A model generated the notes under the pieces. That model searched no databases, was not told where the DNA came from, and saw nothing but the letters and a program-made list of their open reading frames with translations. Shown here in pieces: positions 15,791 through 24,040 of a stretch of 52,981 bases of DNA. Source of the DNA: Christensenella sp. UBA4636. GTDB lineage: Bacteria; Bacillota; Clostridia; Christensenellales; Borkfalkiaceae. Numbering within the stretch: position 1 is the stretch's first letter; each line of letters starts with the position of its first letter. The translations under genes were made by a program, and so were the position numbers. Where the stretch lies: assembly GCA_002405915.1 (NCBI GenBank), contig DHMS01000040.1, positions 2,667-55,647 on the forward strand, in the 5' to 3' direction.

Positions 15791-17050
15791 TTAATCAACG
15801 TATTCGATAAGTACGTAGTCGTACTGTCCGAGCGCAACGCCCCAAAAACCCTGATACTTATAGTATTTTCCGGTAGAGTCCTGTTTTTTACAACCGTTAG
15901 CTTTCGTTGCTATTTCGTCAACGGTGTCCACAAGTTCTACCTTGAATGTTATTTCTATAACGTTTTCGCCGTCTTTAAGGTCGATTTCACCCAAAAGCGC
16001 GGTAAACCAGTATGTGAATAGCGTGTTGTCGCCGACACCGTTATTGTTTTTACCTTCAAGTACGGAATCCGCGGGAATAGCTACGCTTTGACCGTTGACG
16101 TTAAGCACCATAATGCCCGAAAGCGGAACAGCTTCCACCCTTGACGGCGGGTTTGCGTCGTACGCGTTGGACGCGCCGCGAATTTTAAGTTTTGCCTTAC
16201 CCGTGCCTACGTTGTTGAATTTTATCGTGATTTTTTCTTTACCGGTATTAAAATTCGAGGCAAAATTTCTTCCGCTTGCCTGCGAAATCATAACGAGACT
16301 TGCAGGGGTAGCTTCGTTAGTGAATTCAGAATCGCTCCAGGCCTTGCCGTTTCCGTCAAGGAAAACTTTAGTTCTTGCGCCGCCTGTGAGTGATACCATA
16401 GAACTGTCTTCAAGCTCTATTTTGAGCGAAGCTTTCATGACGTTTATTTGGACTTCCGTTTCGAACTCTCCCCACTTAACCTTAACCGACTTATCGGCTA
16501 CCTTGAGCTTTTTATTTTTGTCGTAAACGACTTTTGAAACGTCGTAGTCCTCTATATCAACGTATTTTCCGCTGCCCAAAACGTATTCGAGAATAAGTCC
16601 CTCGGGGGCGAACGTTTCGCCTTCCGTATAGTCGGTTTTTACGGGAACTTGTTTGACGTGCAAGTACTTTTTGCCAGCGGCAAGCGGAACGGAAACGTAC
16701 TTATCCCCGTAGTAAATTCTTACTTCTTCCGTACCTTTCGGTATATAGCCGGCGGGTACTATGCGAAGCTTATTAAAGGAAATGCTTTCTTCAACGTAAC
16801 CGTCGTTCCAGGTCGCTTTCACGACCATGCCCGTCGGGTCGAAAGCTTCTTCGCCCTCTACGTATTCCGTACGGTCGGGCGGAGTTACTATTTCGAGCTT
16901 ACTTACGTAATACTCATTCGCGTCCTCGTTCTTTTTCACGCCGCCCGAGCTGCCGCTTGAATTATCGCCGCCACCCGTACAACCGCTCAAAGCCATGCTC
17001 AACACTACGGTCAACGCCAAAATTACACTCATCAGCCTTGTTTTTTGCAT
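15791..17050 (-). CDS. Lipoprotein with Ig-like (Big_3) domains and C-terminal CBM-like domain
   Basis: The 419-aa product has a lipoprotein signal with lipobox SMALSGC (Cys about 24), then a Gly/Ser linker. Two Ig-like group-3 style repeats follow: the first around VEGEEAFDPTGMVVKATWNDG and the second around DYTEGETFAPEGLILEYVLG. A beta-sandwich CBM6/35-like domain (about 210-419, from IELEDSSMVSL to YVLIEYVD) ends it. It is probably held on the outer face of the membrane and may present glycans to the GH3 enzyme encoded 12 nt downstream. I prefer the second ATG (17050), because AAGGAG lies only 1 nt from the first (17056) but 8 nt from the second. A consensus promoter precedes it. Confidence 0.85.
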   Translation of the reverse strand: MQKTRLMSVILALTVVLSMALSGCTGGGDNSSGSSGGVKKNEDANEYYVSKLEIVTPPDRTEYVEGEEAFDPTGMVVKATWNDGYVEESISFNKLRIVPAGYIPKGTEEVRIYYGDKYVSVPLAAGKKYLHVKQVPVKTDYTEGETFAPEGLILEYVLGSGKYVDIEDYDVSKVVYDKNKKLKVADKSVKVKWGEFETEVQINVMKASLKIELEDSSMVSLTGGARTKVFLDGNGKAWSDSEFTNEATPASLVMISQASGRNFASNFNTGKEKITIKFNNVGTGKAKLKIRGASNAYDANPPSRVEAVPLSGIMVLNVNGQSVAIPADSVLEGKNNNGVGDNTLFTYWFTALLGEIDLKDGENVIEITFKVELVDTVDEIATKANGCKKQDSTGKYYKYQGFWGVALGQYDYVLIEYVD

Positions 17051-17116
17051 TTTCATACTCCTTGTTTTTAGTACGGAACGCCGATTCTTTTCGTACTTTC
17101 CGCCTTTCGTCGTTAA

Positions 17117-17145
17117 ATTTTATACGATGATTTTAAGCTTGTCAA
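17117..17145 (-). promoter_or_regulatory. Sigma-A promoter for locus A enzyme operon
   Basis: Minus strand TTGACA (17140-17145), 17 nt, TAAAAT (17117-17122). The segment before the -35, AACCTATTGACAA, is shared with the RR1 promoter at 19460, so both could be under the same upstream control. Confidence 0.75.
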
Positions 17146-17218
17146 TAGGTTTTTCATAACCCGTCGTTTTCAAACCATAAGCCGTCCGCAGACAGTCGGT
17201 AAACCATCGGTAAAGCAC

Positions 17219-17246
17219 AAAAAAACGCCCCGACAAGCGAAGCGTT
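17219..17246 (-). terminator. Weak candidate terminator after HK1
   Basis: Minus strand AACGC...GCGTT short stem followed by TTTTTTTG. The stem is only five pairs, so read-through from HK1 into the lipoprotein operon is possible. Confidence 0.4.
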
Positions 17247-17252
17247 AAAAAA

Positions 17253-18584
17253 TTATTTGGTAGTCAATGGAAAAATCATGGTTAATGTAAAAACGCCTTC
17301 GTCGGCGGAAATTTCCGTTTTGCCGCCGTAAAGGGAAACTATTCGTTTTATGCTCTTCACGCCGTAACCGTGGTATCTTTTATCCTCTTTTGTGGTCTTG
17401 AAACCGTTTTCGTCTAAAACAGGTTGCTCGTTATAGTAGTTGCGGCAAACTACGATTAGTCGCCCGCCCGCAAAGTGAGAAGTAAGGCTTATAACGCGTT
17501 TTTCTTCTTCGCATTTCATGGAAGCTTCTATCGCGTTGTCAAGCATATTGCAAAACAGCGTATAAAGGTCCGTCTCGTCTATAAAGCTAAGTTTTTTACC
17601 GTCGAGAATACACGAAAAGTTTATCTTTTTGCCGTTGCACACAAGCCCTTTTTCGGTTACCGCAAGGTCTAACGCCGCGTTGCCCGTTTCCACGAACGAA
17701 TCGTATATCGAAATGGTTTTTTCTATCTCGTCGACCTTTTTGTCGTCAAGCATTCCGCCGCCCGAGATAAGACGTATTTTGTATTTTAAGTCATGGCACT
17801 TTATGTTTATGAGTTCTATAGTTTCCTTGGAAGTAACGTATTGCCGCCGTTCTTCGCGAAGTATTCCGTTAACCCTTTCGAGTTCGTTTTGTAAGTCGGT
17901 GCTTAAAAGGAAAGAAAACTGAACGGTTAAAACGAGCGCGCAACAAACGAATATGCTCACGCTCGTCATGATGACGTTGAGCTTATCGAAAGCGTCGTAA
18001 GAGTGATAGGTCGTAACGGCGTTTATGACAACGCTTACAAGCACGGTTAAAACGAGCAAAACAAGCACCTGTGCGCTTTTTACGAAAATCTGCCCTTTTA
18101 TTCTTAGCGCGCACAAAAGATACACGAGCCAATAGGTTGCAAAATAGCAAATAGCGTACAAGGGGATAGAATACAGAGTGAACACGGGCGAAAGGTCGTT
18201 GCCGTAAATGCCGAGCGCGGCATTGCCGTTTATTTCCATTGAATACGCGAGAATGTTGAAGCACTGAAACGCGACATGTTGCGTACAGTACCCCGCTATC
18301 GAACAGAATATCAAAGCAACAGGCTTTTCGTCGAAGATAAAGAACGAACCCGCTAAAGTAAGCGCGAAGAGGAAAAAGAACATGAACGAAACGTAAAACG
18401 GCGAATTGAGCTTTTCGTTTACGGGGAATAGGAACGCGGCGGCAAAACAAACTACGAGCGAAAGAGCCATCGGCAGCCAATAATTCTTTTTTTGCGTGAG
18501 CCTTGAAAAGAACAAACTTTCGGCTATCAAAAGTTCCGCCATAAACACTATTTTATATATCGAAATATTAGAACCGAAAACCAT
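17253..18584 (-). CDS. GHKL-type sensor histidine kinase (AgrC-like layout), locus A
   Basis: The 443-aa protein has six or seven membrane helices in the first 220 residues, a coiled-coil linker (ELERVNGILREERRQ), the presumed phospho-accepting His in NIKCHDLKYKI (about 262-272), the N box FCNMLDNAIEA and a glycine loop HGYGVKSIKRIV at the end. This is the layout of AgrC/YesM-related GHKL kinases that pair with LytTR regulators. Its start codon overlaps the RR1 stop (TGATG), so the two are made together. AgrC-type kinases often sense peptides, but the membrane part is too variable to predict a ligand. It lies upstream of the lipoprotein-GH3 operon, which it may control. Confidence 0.92.
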   Translation of the reverse strand: MVFGSNISIYKIVFMAELLIAESLFFSRLTQKKNYWLPMALSLVVCFAAAFLFPVNEKLNSPFYVSFMFFFLFALTLAGSFFIFDEKPVALIFCSIAGYCTQHVAFQCFNILAYSMEINGNAALGIYGNDLSPVFTLYSIPLYAICYFATYWLVYLLCALRIKGQIFVKSAQVLVLLVLTVLVSVVINAVTTYHSYDAFDKLNVIMTSVSIFVCCALVLTVQFSFLLSTDLQNELERVNGILREERRQYVTSKETIELINIKCHDLKYKIRLISGGGMLDDKKVDEIEKTISIYDSFVETGNAALDLAVTEKGLVCNGKKINFSCILDGKKLSFIDETDLYTLFCNMLDNAIEASMKCEEEKRVISLTSHFAGGRLIVVCRNYYNEQPVLDENGFKTTKEDKRYHGYGVKSIKRIVSLYGGKTEISADEGVFTLTMIFPLTTK

Positions 18585-19294
18585 CAGAAACTACTCCGCA
18601 CGAATTCGTCCACCGCTTCCGAAAAAGGCTTTCTTTTCGAACGCGAAATCTGCAAAACTTCGCCGTTCGTGAGCGTTAAATCGAAGCCGCAAATGCTTTT
18701 TATGTGTCTTAAATTGACAAGGTAGCAATGGTTGCAACGCGAAAAGGACTTTTTGTCAAGCAAATCTTCCGTCTTTTTCAGCGAGCCGTAAGTCCGTACA
18801 ACGCCGTCGGTCGTATGGAAAAACAAGCCGTGTTCACGCACTTCCACGTAATAGATATCCTTTTGCATAAGGCGGGTAAACTTGTCGTAAGCATTAACGT
18901 CAATCGTGAAGCAATCTTCGCGCCCGAGCCGTTCAACCGCGCGTTTGATTTTTAGTTTAAGCCCGTAATAGGTGACGGGTTTTACGATAAAGTCGAGCGC
19001 GTCAACCTCGTAACCGTCTATGGCGTATTTTCCGAAGTTAGTGACGAACACTATTATAACTTGCGAATCTATTTTGCGTATTTTCTTCGCAAGCTTTATG
19101 CCGTTGCAGTCGGGCATTTCCACGTCGAGGAAAATTATATCGAATTGCTTGTCGTACTCTTTCAAGAAAGTTATCGGTTCGGTAAACGTCGTCACGAAAA
19201 ACGCAACGTTCTCTTCTTTTTCGTATCTGACAAGGTTTTCTTTAAGCTCTTTCCGCGCTTGCTCCTCGTCGTCTATAATCGCAATCTTTACCAT
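18584..19294 (-). CDS. LytTR-family response regulator, locus A
   Basis: The 236-aa protein has a receiver domain (about 1-120), with acidic pocket IDDEE at 6-10 and phospho-acceptor Asp in FDIIFLDVEMPD, followed by a LytTR DNA-binding domain (about 135-236: DIYYVEVREHGLFFHT, CNHCYLVNLRHIKSI, LQISRSKRKPF). Such regulators bind direct repeats about 10 bp apart upstream of target promoters. The start at 19294 follows GGGAGG. It is first in an RR-HK unit with a strong promoter and a leader bearing two hairpins. It is a paralogue of the regulator at 34.6-35.3 kb. Confidence 0.95.
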   Translation of the reverse strand: MVKIAIIDDEEQARKELKENLVRYEKEENVAFFVTTFTEPITFLKEYDKQFDIIFLDVEMPDCNGIKLAKKIRKIDSQVIIVFVTNFGKYAIDGYEVDALDFIVKPVTYYGLKLKIKRAVERLGREDCFTIDVNAYDKFTRLMQKDIYYVEVREHGLFFHTTDGVVRTYGSLKKTEDLLDKKSFSRCNHCYLVNLRHIKSICGFDLTLTNGEVLQISRSKRKPFSEAVDEFVRSSF

Positions 19295-19358
19295 AATTCC
19301 TCCCGAGTTTCATATCCCGTTGTTAAACTGATTTGCCTTTATTGCCTTTAAGGTGTTT

Positions 19359-19400
19359 GCAACCGTACCCGTACGGTTGCTCCTTTGCCAACGGCAAAGG
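19359..19400 (-). promoter_or_regulatory. Two tandem hairpins in the RR1 leader
   Basis: Perfect stems GCAACCGTA-CCC-GTACGGTTGC (19359-19380) and CCTTTGCC-AAC-GGCAAAGG (19382-19400) lie 2 nt apart, in the leader of the RR1-HK1 transcript. There is no T run after them. They may stabilise the leader or bind a protein. The rest of 19295-19669 holds the two divergent promoters and the 75-nt repeat copy B. Confidence 0.6.
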
Positions 19401-19436
19401 CACTTTGCTTTCGCGCCTTTTATTGCCATCAATTTT

Positions 19437-19465
19437 AATATACCATTATCGTCCTATTTTGTCAA
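19437..19465 (-). promoter_or_regulatory. Sigma-A promoter for RR1-HK1
   Basis: Minus strand TTGACA (19460-19465), 17 nt, TATATT (19437-19442). Confidence 0.8.
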
Positions 19466-19468
19466 TAG

Positions 19469-19543
19469 GTTTTCAAAAAATAATTTTTCAGGCGTTTTTG
19501 TGACGATTTTTACAAAAAGTCCGCCTATAAGTCGATTAAACGG
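19469..19543 (+). repeat. 75-nt dispersed repeat, copy B (contains CCTATAAGTCGATTA copy 4)
   Basis: The partner of 10132-10206 in the same orientation. The 15-bp motif is at 19524-19538. It lies directly behind the RR1 -35 box and upstream of the divergent serine dehydratase promoter. Confidence 0.9.
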
Positions 19544-19606
19544 CTGTTTTAGCATTTTAAAAGCAGATTGACGGCAATTGGAAAACAAAAAACTTTTTTC
19601 CGTTCC

Positions 19607-19635
19607 TTGACAAGAAACACATGCAGTAATATAAT
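19607..19635 (+). promoter_or_regulatory. Consensus sigma-A promoter for L-serine dehydratase
   Basis: TTGACA (19607-19612), 17 nt, TATAAT (19630-19635): a perfect match to consensus, 34 nt before the start codon. Confidence 0.85.
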
Positions 19636-19669
19636 TATAGGCGAAATATTTACGCGCGAGGAAGAATTT

Positions 19670-20890
19670 ATGCTTTCACTTAAAGAGCTTTTCAAAACGG
19701 GAAGAGGACCTTCGAGTTCGCACACGATGGGTCCCGAAAAAGCGGCTAAAATTTTCGTGGCAAAATATACGGAAGCCGACGAATTTACCGTTACTTTATA
19801 CGGGTCGCTCGCCTCTACCGGCAAAGGACATTCGACCGACCGCGTTCTTGAAAGCACTCTCGCACCCAAAAAGTGCAGGATATTTTTCGACGAGGTTTCG
19901 CCTTGTCCCGTTCACCCCAACACTATGGATTTTGCGGCGTTTAAAAACGGCAAAAAGCTCGGCGAAGCGCGCGTTTACAGCGTGGGCGGCGGCGATATAC
20001 GCTTCGACGGCGAAAAGACAAAAGAAGAAGCCGACGTTTACCCTCTTTCCACCTTTTCTTCAATCGCCGACTATTGCCGAAAAAACGGCATAAGAATCCC
20101 CGATTACGTCGAAAGAATCGAAGGCAGACAAATTTTCGATTATCTTAATAAAGTTTGGCAAACGATGAAAAATTCCGTTGAAGAAGGGCTTAGCGCAAGC
20201 GGAGTTTTGCCGGGAATTTTAAAGACCGAGCGCAAAGCGAAAAAGTTGTTTGCGCAAAAGCTTGACGGTGAAAGTGAGCAAACGCGGGAAAACCGCATCG
20301 TCTGCTCGTACGCCTTTGCCGTGAGCGAACAAAACGCCGCGGGCGGCATTATAGTAACCGCGCCCACTTGCGGAAGCTGCGGGGTCGTGCCGTCCGTTCT
20401 ACTATACGAACAACAGACGAAAGGCTTTACCGACGAGCAGATTGTTCGCGCGCTTGCGACGGCGGGCATTATCGGCAATATTATAAAGACAAACGCTTCG
20501 ATAAGCGGCGCGGAATGCGGTTGTCAGGCGGAAATAGGCTCCGCGTGCAGTATGGCTGCGGCGGCTTTAGCGGAACTAAGAGGACTTTCGCTCGAAGAGA
20601 TAGACTGCGCGGCGGAAATCGCGATGGAACACCACTTAGGCTTAACTTGCGACCCGATAGCGGGGCTTGTGCAGATACCGTGCATAGAGCGCAACGCCGT
20701 AGCCGCAATGCGCGCGATAAACGCCGTTTCCCTTGCCGACTTTCTCTCCGACTCCCGCAAAATTTCTTTCGACCTGATAGTCGAAACGATGTACAACACG
20801 GGCAAAGACCTGCTTTCCGGCTACAAGGAAACATCATCCTCGGGCTTAGCAAAATACTACCCCTTTTCCCTCTCGGAAACAAAATTATAA
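19670..20890 (+). CDS. sdaA: L-serine dehydratase, iron-sulfur dependent, single chain
   Basis: This enzyme converts L-serine to pyruvate and ammonia with an oxygen-sensitive [4Fe-4S] cluster. The 406-aa protein joins the beta part (about 1-140: TGRGPSSSHTMGPEKAA, GHSTDR, HPNTM) and the alpha part (about 165-406: APTCGSCGVVPSVL, SGAECGCQAEIGSACS, LTCDPIAGLVQIPCIERN), as in E. coli SdaA. Three cluster Cys candidates are visible in GCQAE, LTCDP and QIPC. The final Cys that acts as a tail ligand in characterised relatives (about 455 aa) has no counterpart, since the chain ends SLSETKL. The start at 19670 follows GAGGAAG. It stands alone on the plus strand and ends at a shared hairpin with the efflux ATPase. 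Confidence 0.95.
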   Translation: MLSLKELFKTGRGPSSSHTMGPEKAAKIFVAKYTEADEFTVTLYGSLASTGKGHSTDRVLESTLAPKKCRIFFDEVSPCPVHPNTMDFAAFKNGKKLGEARVYSVGGGDIRFDGEKTKEEADVYPLSTFSSIADYCRKNGIRIPDYVERIEGRQIFDYLNKVWQTMKNSVEEGLSASGVLPGILKTERKAKKLFAQKLDGESEQTRENRIVCSYAFAVSEQNAAGGIIVTAPTCGSCGVVPSVLLYEQQTKGFTDEQIVRALATAGIIGNIIKTNASISGAECGCQAEIGSACSMAAAALAELRGLSLEEIDCAAEIAMEHHLGLTCDPIAGLVQIPCIERNAVAAMRAINAVSLADFLSDSRKISFDLIVETMYNTGKDLLSGYKETSSSGLAKYYPFSLSETKL

Positions 20891-21000
20891 CCTTATTAAA
20901 AAAGCGCGTAGCAAAAACCATCAAAAATACTTATCAAAAACACTGAATTTATTTTCACTGAAAAATTTTTCATTATAAATTTATACGCTAACAATAAAAA

Positions 21001-21037
21001 CTTCGCTTCCCGAAAAAACGGGGAGCGAAGCTTTTTA
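21001..21037. terminator. Bidirectional terminator between sdaA and the P-type ATPase
   Basis: CTTCGCTTCCCG, loop AAAAAA, CGGGGAGCGAAG, then CTTTTTATTG; A-rich sequence on the other side gives a T run on the minus strand. It separates two convergent genes. Confidence 0.85.
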
Positions 21038-21052
21038 TTGCAAAGTTTTTGA

Positions 21053-23014
21053 TTATTCTTTATCTTTCGTATTTGCGCGCATGGCATTGAGTATTGCAAG
21101 GACGGCTACGCCCACGTCGCCGAAAACGGCTATCCACATGTTAACTATGCCGAGCGCGGAAAGAACGAGTATCGCGACCTTGACGGCAAGCGCGAAGATT
21201 ATGTTTTCGTAAACGATAGTCATAACTTTGCGCGCAAGCTTTTTAGCCTTTTCGATGCAACGCAAATCGTCGTACATTAAGACTATATCGGAAGCTTCTA
21301 TCGCAGCGTCGCTGCCTACGCCGCCCATCGAAATGCCTATGTCGGACTTCATTAAAACGGGCGCGTCGTTTATGCCGTCGCCTACGAAGCAGAGAACGTC
21401 GCTTTGCTTTTTCTCTTTCAAAAGTCTGTCTACTTCCTCTACTTTGTTTTGCGGCAGTAAGCTTGCTTTAAACTCCGTAAGACCCAACTTTTTAGCGACA
21501 TGTCGCGCTATACGTTCGTTATCGCCCGTTAGCATAACCGTGCGCGCGCCGATGGAGTTGAGATATTCTATCGTTTCTTTTGCTTCGGGCTTAACCTCGT
21601 CGGCAATGACTATATACCCTAAAAACGCACCGTCTTTAGCGACGTACACGACTGTACCAACGCCGTCCGACGGAACGTATTCGACGCCGAAAGCGTTCAT
21701 GAGTTTTTCGTTGCCGCAAAGCACGGTGTGTTCGCCCACGGCTTTTATGCCTTTGCCCGCGATATCTTCTACGACGTAACCGTCGGCGATTTCCTTGCCG
21801 TAAGCCTTTTTAATCGAAACGGCTATCGGGTGATTGGACTGCTTTTCGACAATCGCCGCAAGGGCTAAAATTTCGTCGCGTTTTTCTTCCGGATAAACGG
21901 CTTCGACCGCAAAGTTGCCCTTTGTAAGCGTACCCGTTTTATCGAACACGAAAACGTTTGCTTTATCGAATTTTTCAAGGTACGCCGAGCCTTTTATGAG
22001 TATGCCCTTAGAGGAAGCTCCGCCGATGCCCGCAAAAAACGAAAGAGGAACGGAGATGACGAGCGCGCACGGACACGACACCACCAAAAAAGAAAGCGCG
22101 CGATAAATCCAGTCCGCCCAAGAGGACCAACCGTTGCCCGTTATGCCGATAAAGAGCGGCGGCAAAACGGCGAGTGCGAGCGCGGAAAATACTACGATAG
22201 GCGTGTAATATTTAGCGAATTTAGTAATGAAATTTTCGGATTTCGATTTTTCACTCGAAGCGTTTTCCACAAGGTCGAGTATTTTGGAAACGGTAGATTC
22301 GCCGAATTCCTTTTCGACCTTAACTTCGATAGTACCCGTCAGATTCACGGTGCCGGAAGTAACGCTGCTGCCGACGCTAACCTCTGCCGGGAGCGATTCG
22401 CCCGTCAAGGCTTTTGTGTCAAGGGCGGAATTTCCGCTGTAAACGACGCCGTCAAGCGGGATTTTTTCGCCGGGTTTTACGACGATTATATCGCCTATCT
22501 TAACTTCCGACGGGTCAACCGTTTCCTCTGTGCCGTCATCGCGCTTAACGTTCGCAAAGTCGGGGCGTATATCCATAAGCTCGGTAATCGATTTTCTCGA
22601 CTTGCCCACCGCGTAGCTTTGGAACCATTCGCCCACCTGATAGAAAAGGAGAACGGCGCAAGCTTCGTCAAAGCCCTCGGGCGCGTGAGTCGTTATGCCG
22701 GTGTAAACGCCCAAACCGAACGCGCCTATCGTGGCGACCGCCATAAGGAAGTTTTCGTCGAAAACCTGCCCGTGCGCAATGTTTATAGCCGACTTTTTCA
22801 AAACGTCATGCCCTATGTAGACGTACACCGCGAAAAACAGCGCGAACGGCAAAAGCCAACCGAAAGTTTCGTTCGGGATTAGCGAAGCAAGCCCGTTCGG
22901 GAAAGTTTCTCCGCCGCCGATTGCGCCGAGAATTTTGTCCGCCGCCATCAGCACTATAAACGCCGCAAGCGCGATTATTATGCGCTTTAAGTTCTTTTTC
23001 TGCTTCTTTATCAT
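21053..23014 (-). CDS. P1B-type zinc/cadmium/lead efflux ATPase
   Basis: The 653-aa protein pumps soft metal ions out across the cytoplasmic membrane. Motifs are the membrane SCPCALVISVPLSFFAG (CPC ion site, about 315-331), the phosphorylation motif FDKTGTLTKG, the HP dipeptide in QSNHPIAVS, TGES and the hinge GDGINDAPVL. CPC followed by ...VPLSFFAGIGGASSKGIL fits the ZntA/CadA subgroup better than copper pumps. The usual N-terminal metal-binding domain is absent; a free HMA protein encoded 136 nt upstream probably replaces it. The start at 23014 follows GAGGG. An ArsR-type operator lies 40 nt before the gene. Confidence 0.93.
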   Translation of the reverse strand: MIKKQKKNLKRIIIALAAFIVLMAADKILGAIGGGETFPNGLASLIPNETFGWLLPFALFFAVYVYIGHDVLKKSAINIAHGQVFDENFLMAVATIGAFGLGVYTGITTHAPEGFDEACAVLLFYQVGEWFQSYAVGKSRKSITELMDIRPDFANVKRDDGTEETVDPSEVKIGDIIVVKPGEKIPLDGVVYSGNSALDTKALTGESLPAEVSVGSSVTSGTVNLTGTIEVKVEKEFGESTVSKILDLVENASSEKSKSENFITKFAKYYTPIVVFSALALAVLPPLFIGITGNGWSSWADWIYRALSFLVVSCPCALVISVPLSFFAGIGGASSKGILIKGSAYLEKFDKANVFVFDKTGTLTKGNFAVEAVYPEEKRDEILALAAIVEKQSNHPIAVSIKKAYGKEIADGYVVEDIAGKGIKAVGEHTVLCGNEKLMNAFGVEYVPSDGVGTVVYVAKDGAFLGYIVIADEVKPEAKETIEYLNSIGARTVMLTGDNERIARHVAKKLGLTEFKASLLPQNKVEEVDRLLKEKKQSDVLCFVGDGINDAPVLMKSDIGISMGGVGSDAAIEASDIVLMYDDLRCIEKAKKLARKVMTIVYENIIFALAVKVAILVLSALGIVNMWIAVFGDVGVAVLAILNAMRANTKDKE

Positions 23015-23053
23015 AATAAATACCCTCTTTATATTATGATTTCAATATATCGC

Positions 23054-23072
23054 TTGAACAATCATTCAATTG
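23054..23072. promoter_or_regulatory. ArsR-type operator upstream of the efflux ATPase
   Basis: TTGAACAATCATTCAATTG is an imperfect TGAA...TTCA inverted repeat like the sites of SmtB/CzrA/CadC repressors. A related palindrome lies before the ArsR gene, so one repressor may govern both. Confidence 0.55.
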
Positions 23073-23150
23073 TTATTCCTAAAAAAATGCGTTTTCGGGG
23101 GCTTACAACCCTTAACGCACTTTTTAAAAAACGGTGGTAGGGACTAAAAC

Positions 23151-23360
23151 TTAGTCCTCTATTTCGAAGTCGGGTTCGACGTGTTTTGCGGCTTTCAAAA
23201 CGGCTTTCATAACGGAGTCTACGTCGTCCGCTTCAATCGTCATTTTTTGCAACATAAAGTTGATATTGCAATTTTTTACGCCTTCAACTTTTTTGACGGC
23301 TTCCTCGCACTTTAAAGCGCATGCCGCGCAATCTACTTCGATTCCGAAAGTTTTTTTCAT
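23151..23360 (-). CDS. Free-standing HMA metal-binding protein
   Basis: The 69-aa product is a single heavy-metal-associated domain with the metal site DCAACALKCEEAV (CxxC at about residues 10-13, plus an extra Cys), a helix, then VEGVKNCNINFMLQKMTIEA. It ends in an acidic tail EPDFEIED. Such proteins bind Zn, Cd or Cu and pass them to a P1B ATPase. It lies between the ArsR gene and the ATPase that lacks its own HMA domain, so the domain appears split off. The start at 23360 follows GAGGT; an upstream in-frame extension of nine codons is less likely. Confidence 0.9.
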   Translation of the reverse strand: MKKTFGIEVDCAACALKCEEAVKKVEGVKNCNINFMLQKMTIEADDVDSVMKAVLKAAKHVEPDFEIED

Positions 23361-23445
23361 TTTTTTACCTCGTAATATCATATGCATTTACTTTTTTGTT
23401 AAGCCCACGGCTAAGCGGAAAGCGCAACCGCATTTTGAGTTTAAG

Positions 23446-23757
23446 TTATTCCTCTACGTGAGCGAGCGCGCAAGAGAAAAGCGTCGAAACATGGTCGTCG
23501 TCAAGAGAGTAGATAACTTCTTTGCCCTCTCTTTTACTTTTCACGAGCTTGGCTTGCTTTAATATACGCAATTGGTGAGAAACGGCGCAAGTCGTCATTT
23601 CAACGCACTCCGCGATATCGGACACGCAAAGTGAAGAATGTTCAAGCACGAAAAGTATCTTCGCCCGCGTGGAATCGCCTAAAACCTTAAAAAGGTCCGA
23701 CACGGCGGCGGTGATATCGTCGTTAGGCATTTTTGCTTTGATTTCGTTTGCGTCCAT
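23446..23757 (-). CDS. ArsR/SmtB-family metal-sensing repressor
   Basis: The 103-aa winged-helix protein has the family core: FKVLGDSTRAKILFVLEHSS, then CVSDIAECVEMTTCAVSHQL and RILKQAKLVKSKREGKEVIYSL. The last helix, DDDHVSTLFSCALAHVEE, carries D-x-H...H-x2-E, the alpha-5 zinc site of CzrA/SmtB. The CVCD-type alpha-3 site of CadC is only partly present (CVSD), so zinc or a similar ion is the likely inducer. It is first in the operon ArsR-HMA-ATPase. The start at 23757 follows GGGAGGTG. An inverted repeat covering its -35 box suggests self-repression. Confidence 0.93.
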   Translation of the reverse strand: MDANEIKAKMPNDDITAAVSDLFKVLGDSTRAKILFVLEHSSLCVSDIAECVEMTTCAVSHQLRILKQAKLVKSKREGKEVIYSLDDDHVSTLFSCALAHVEE

Positions 23758-23783
23758 ATCGGCACCTCCCTTTTACGCTAATC

Positions 23784-23825
23784 ATGATACTATCATTTGA
23801 ACGATTTGTCAACTGTTCAATTGAT
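23784..23825 (-). promoter_or_regulatory. Promoter and overlapping operator for ArsR operon
   Basis: Minus strand TTGACA (23807-23812), 17 nt, TATCAT (23784-23789). The inverted repeat TTTGAAC (23796-23802) / GTTCAA (23815-23820) straddles the -35 box, as expected for a repressor site. Confidence 0.7.
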
Positions 23826-23923
23826 TAAATTTGAAATTTTATAGAATTTTTTTCATTGCCGCAGGAAAAATCAAAAGCTCAACCGAATAAAGGAAAACGC
23901 CGCAAAAAAACAAAAACATCGGA

Positions 23924-23937
23924 TAATCGACTTATAG
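23924..23937 (-). repeat. CCTATAAGTCGATTA-type repeat, copy 5
   Basis: Plus strand TAATCGACTTATAG followed by CGGGGCTTTT. The same CGGGGCTTTT flank occurs at copy 8 (46878). It lies between the ArsR promoter and the terminator of the rhamnosidase gene. Confidence 0.75.
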
Positions 23938-23964
23938 CGGGGCTTTTTTAAACTTTCGACACAC

Positions 23965-24005
23965 AAAAAAAAGCTTACGCCCGACTAAAAAAGCCGAACG
24001 CAAGC
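23965..24005 (-). terminator. Terminator after the GH78 gene
   Basis: Minus strand GCTTGCGTTCGGC (23993-24005), short loop, GTCGGGCGTAAGC (23973-23985), with G-U pairs, then eight T residues. It ends locus B. Confidence 0.85.
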
Positions 24006-24040
24006 AGATTAAAGGAAGATATAAAATGTGTAAGCAAATG

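Noticed and set aside
21053..23014. Copper-exporting CopA assignment
   Set aside because: The ArsR alpha-5 zinc site, the CPC context and the HMA partner fit the ZntA/CadA group better; no CopY/CsoR gene is present.
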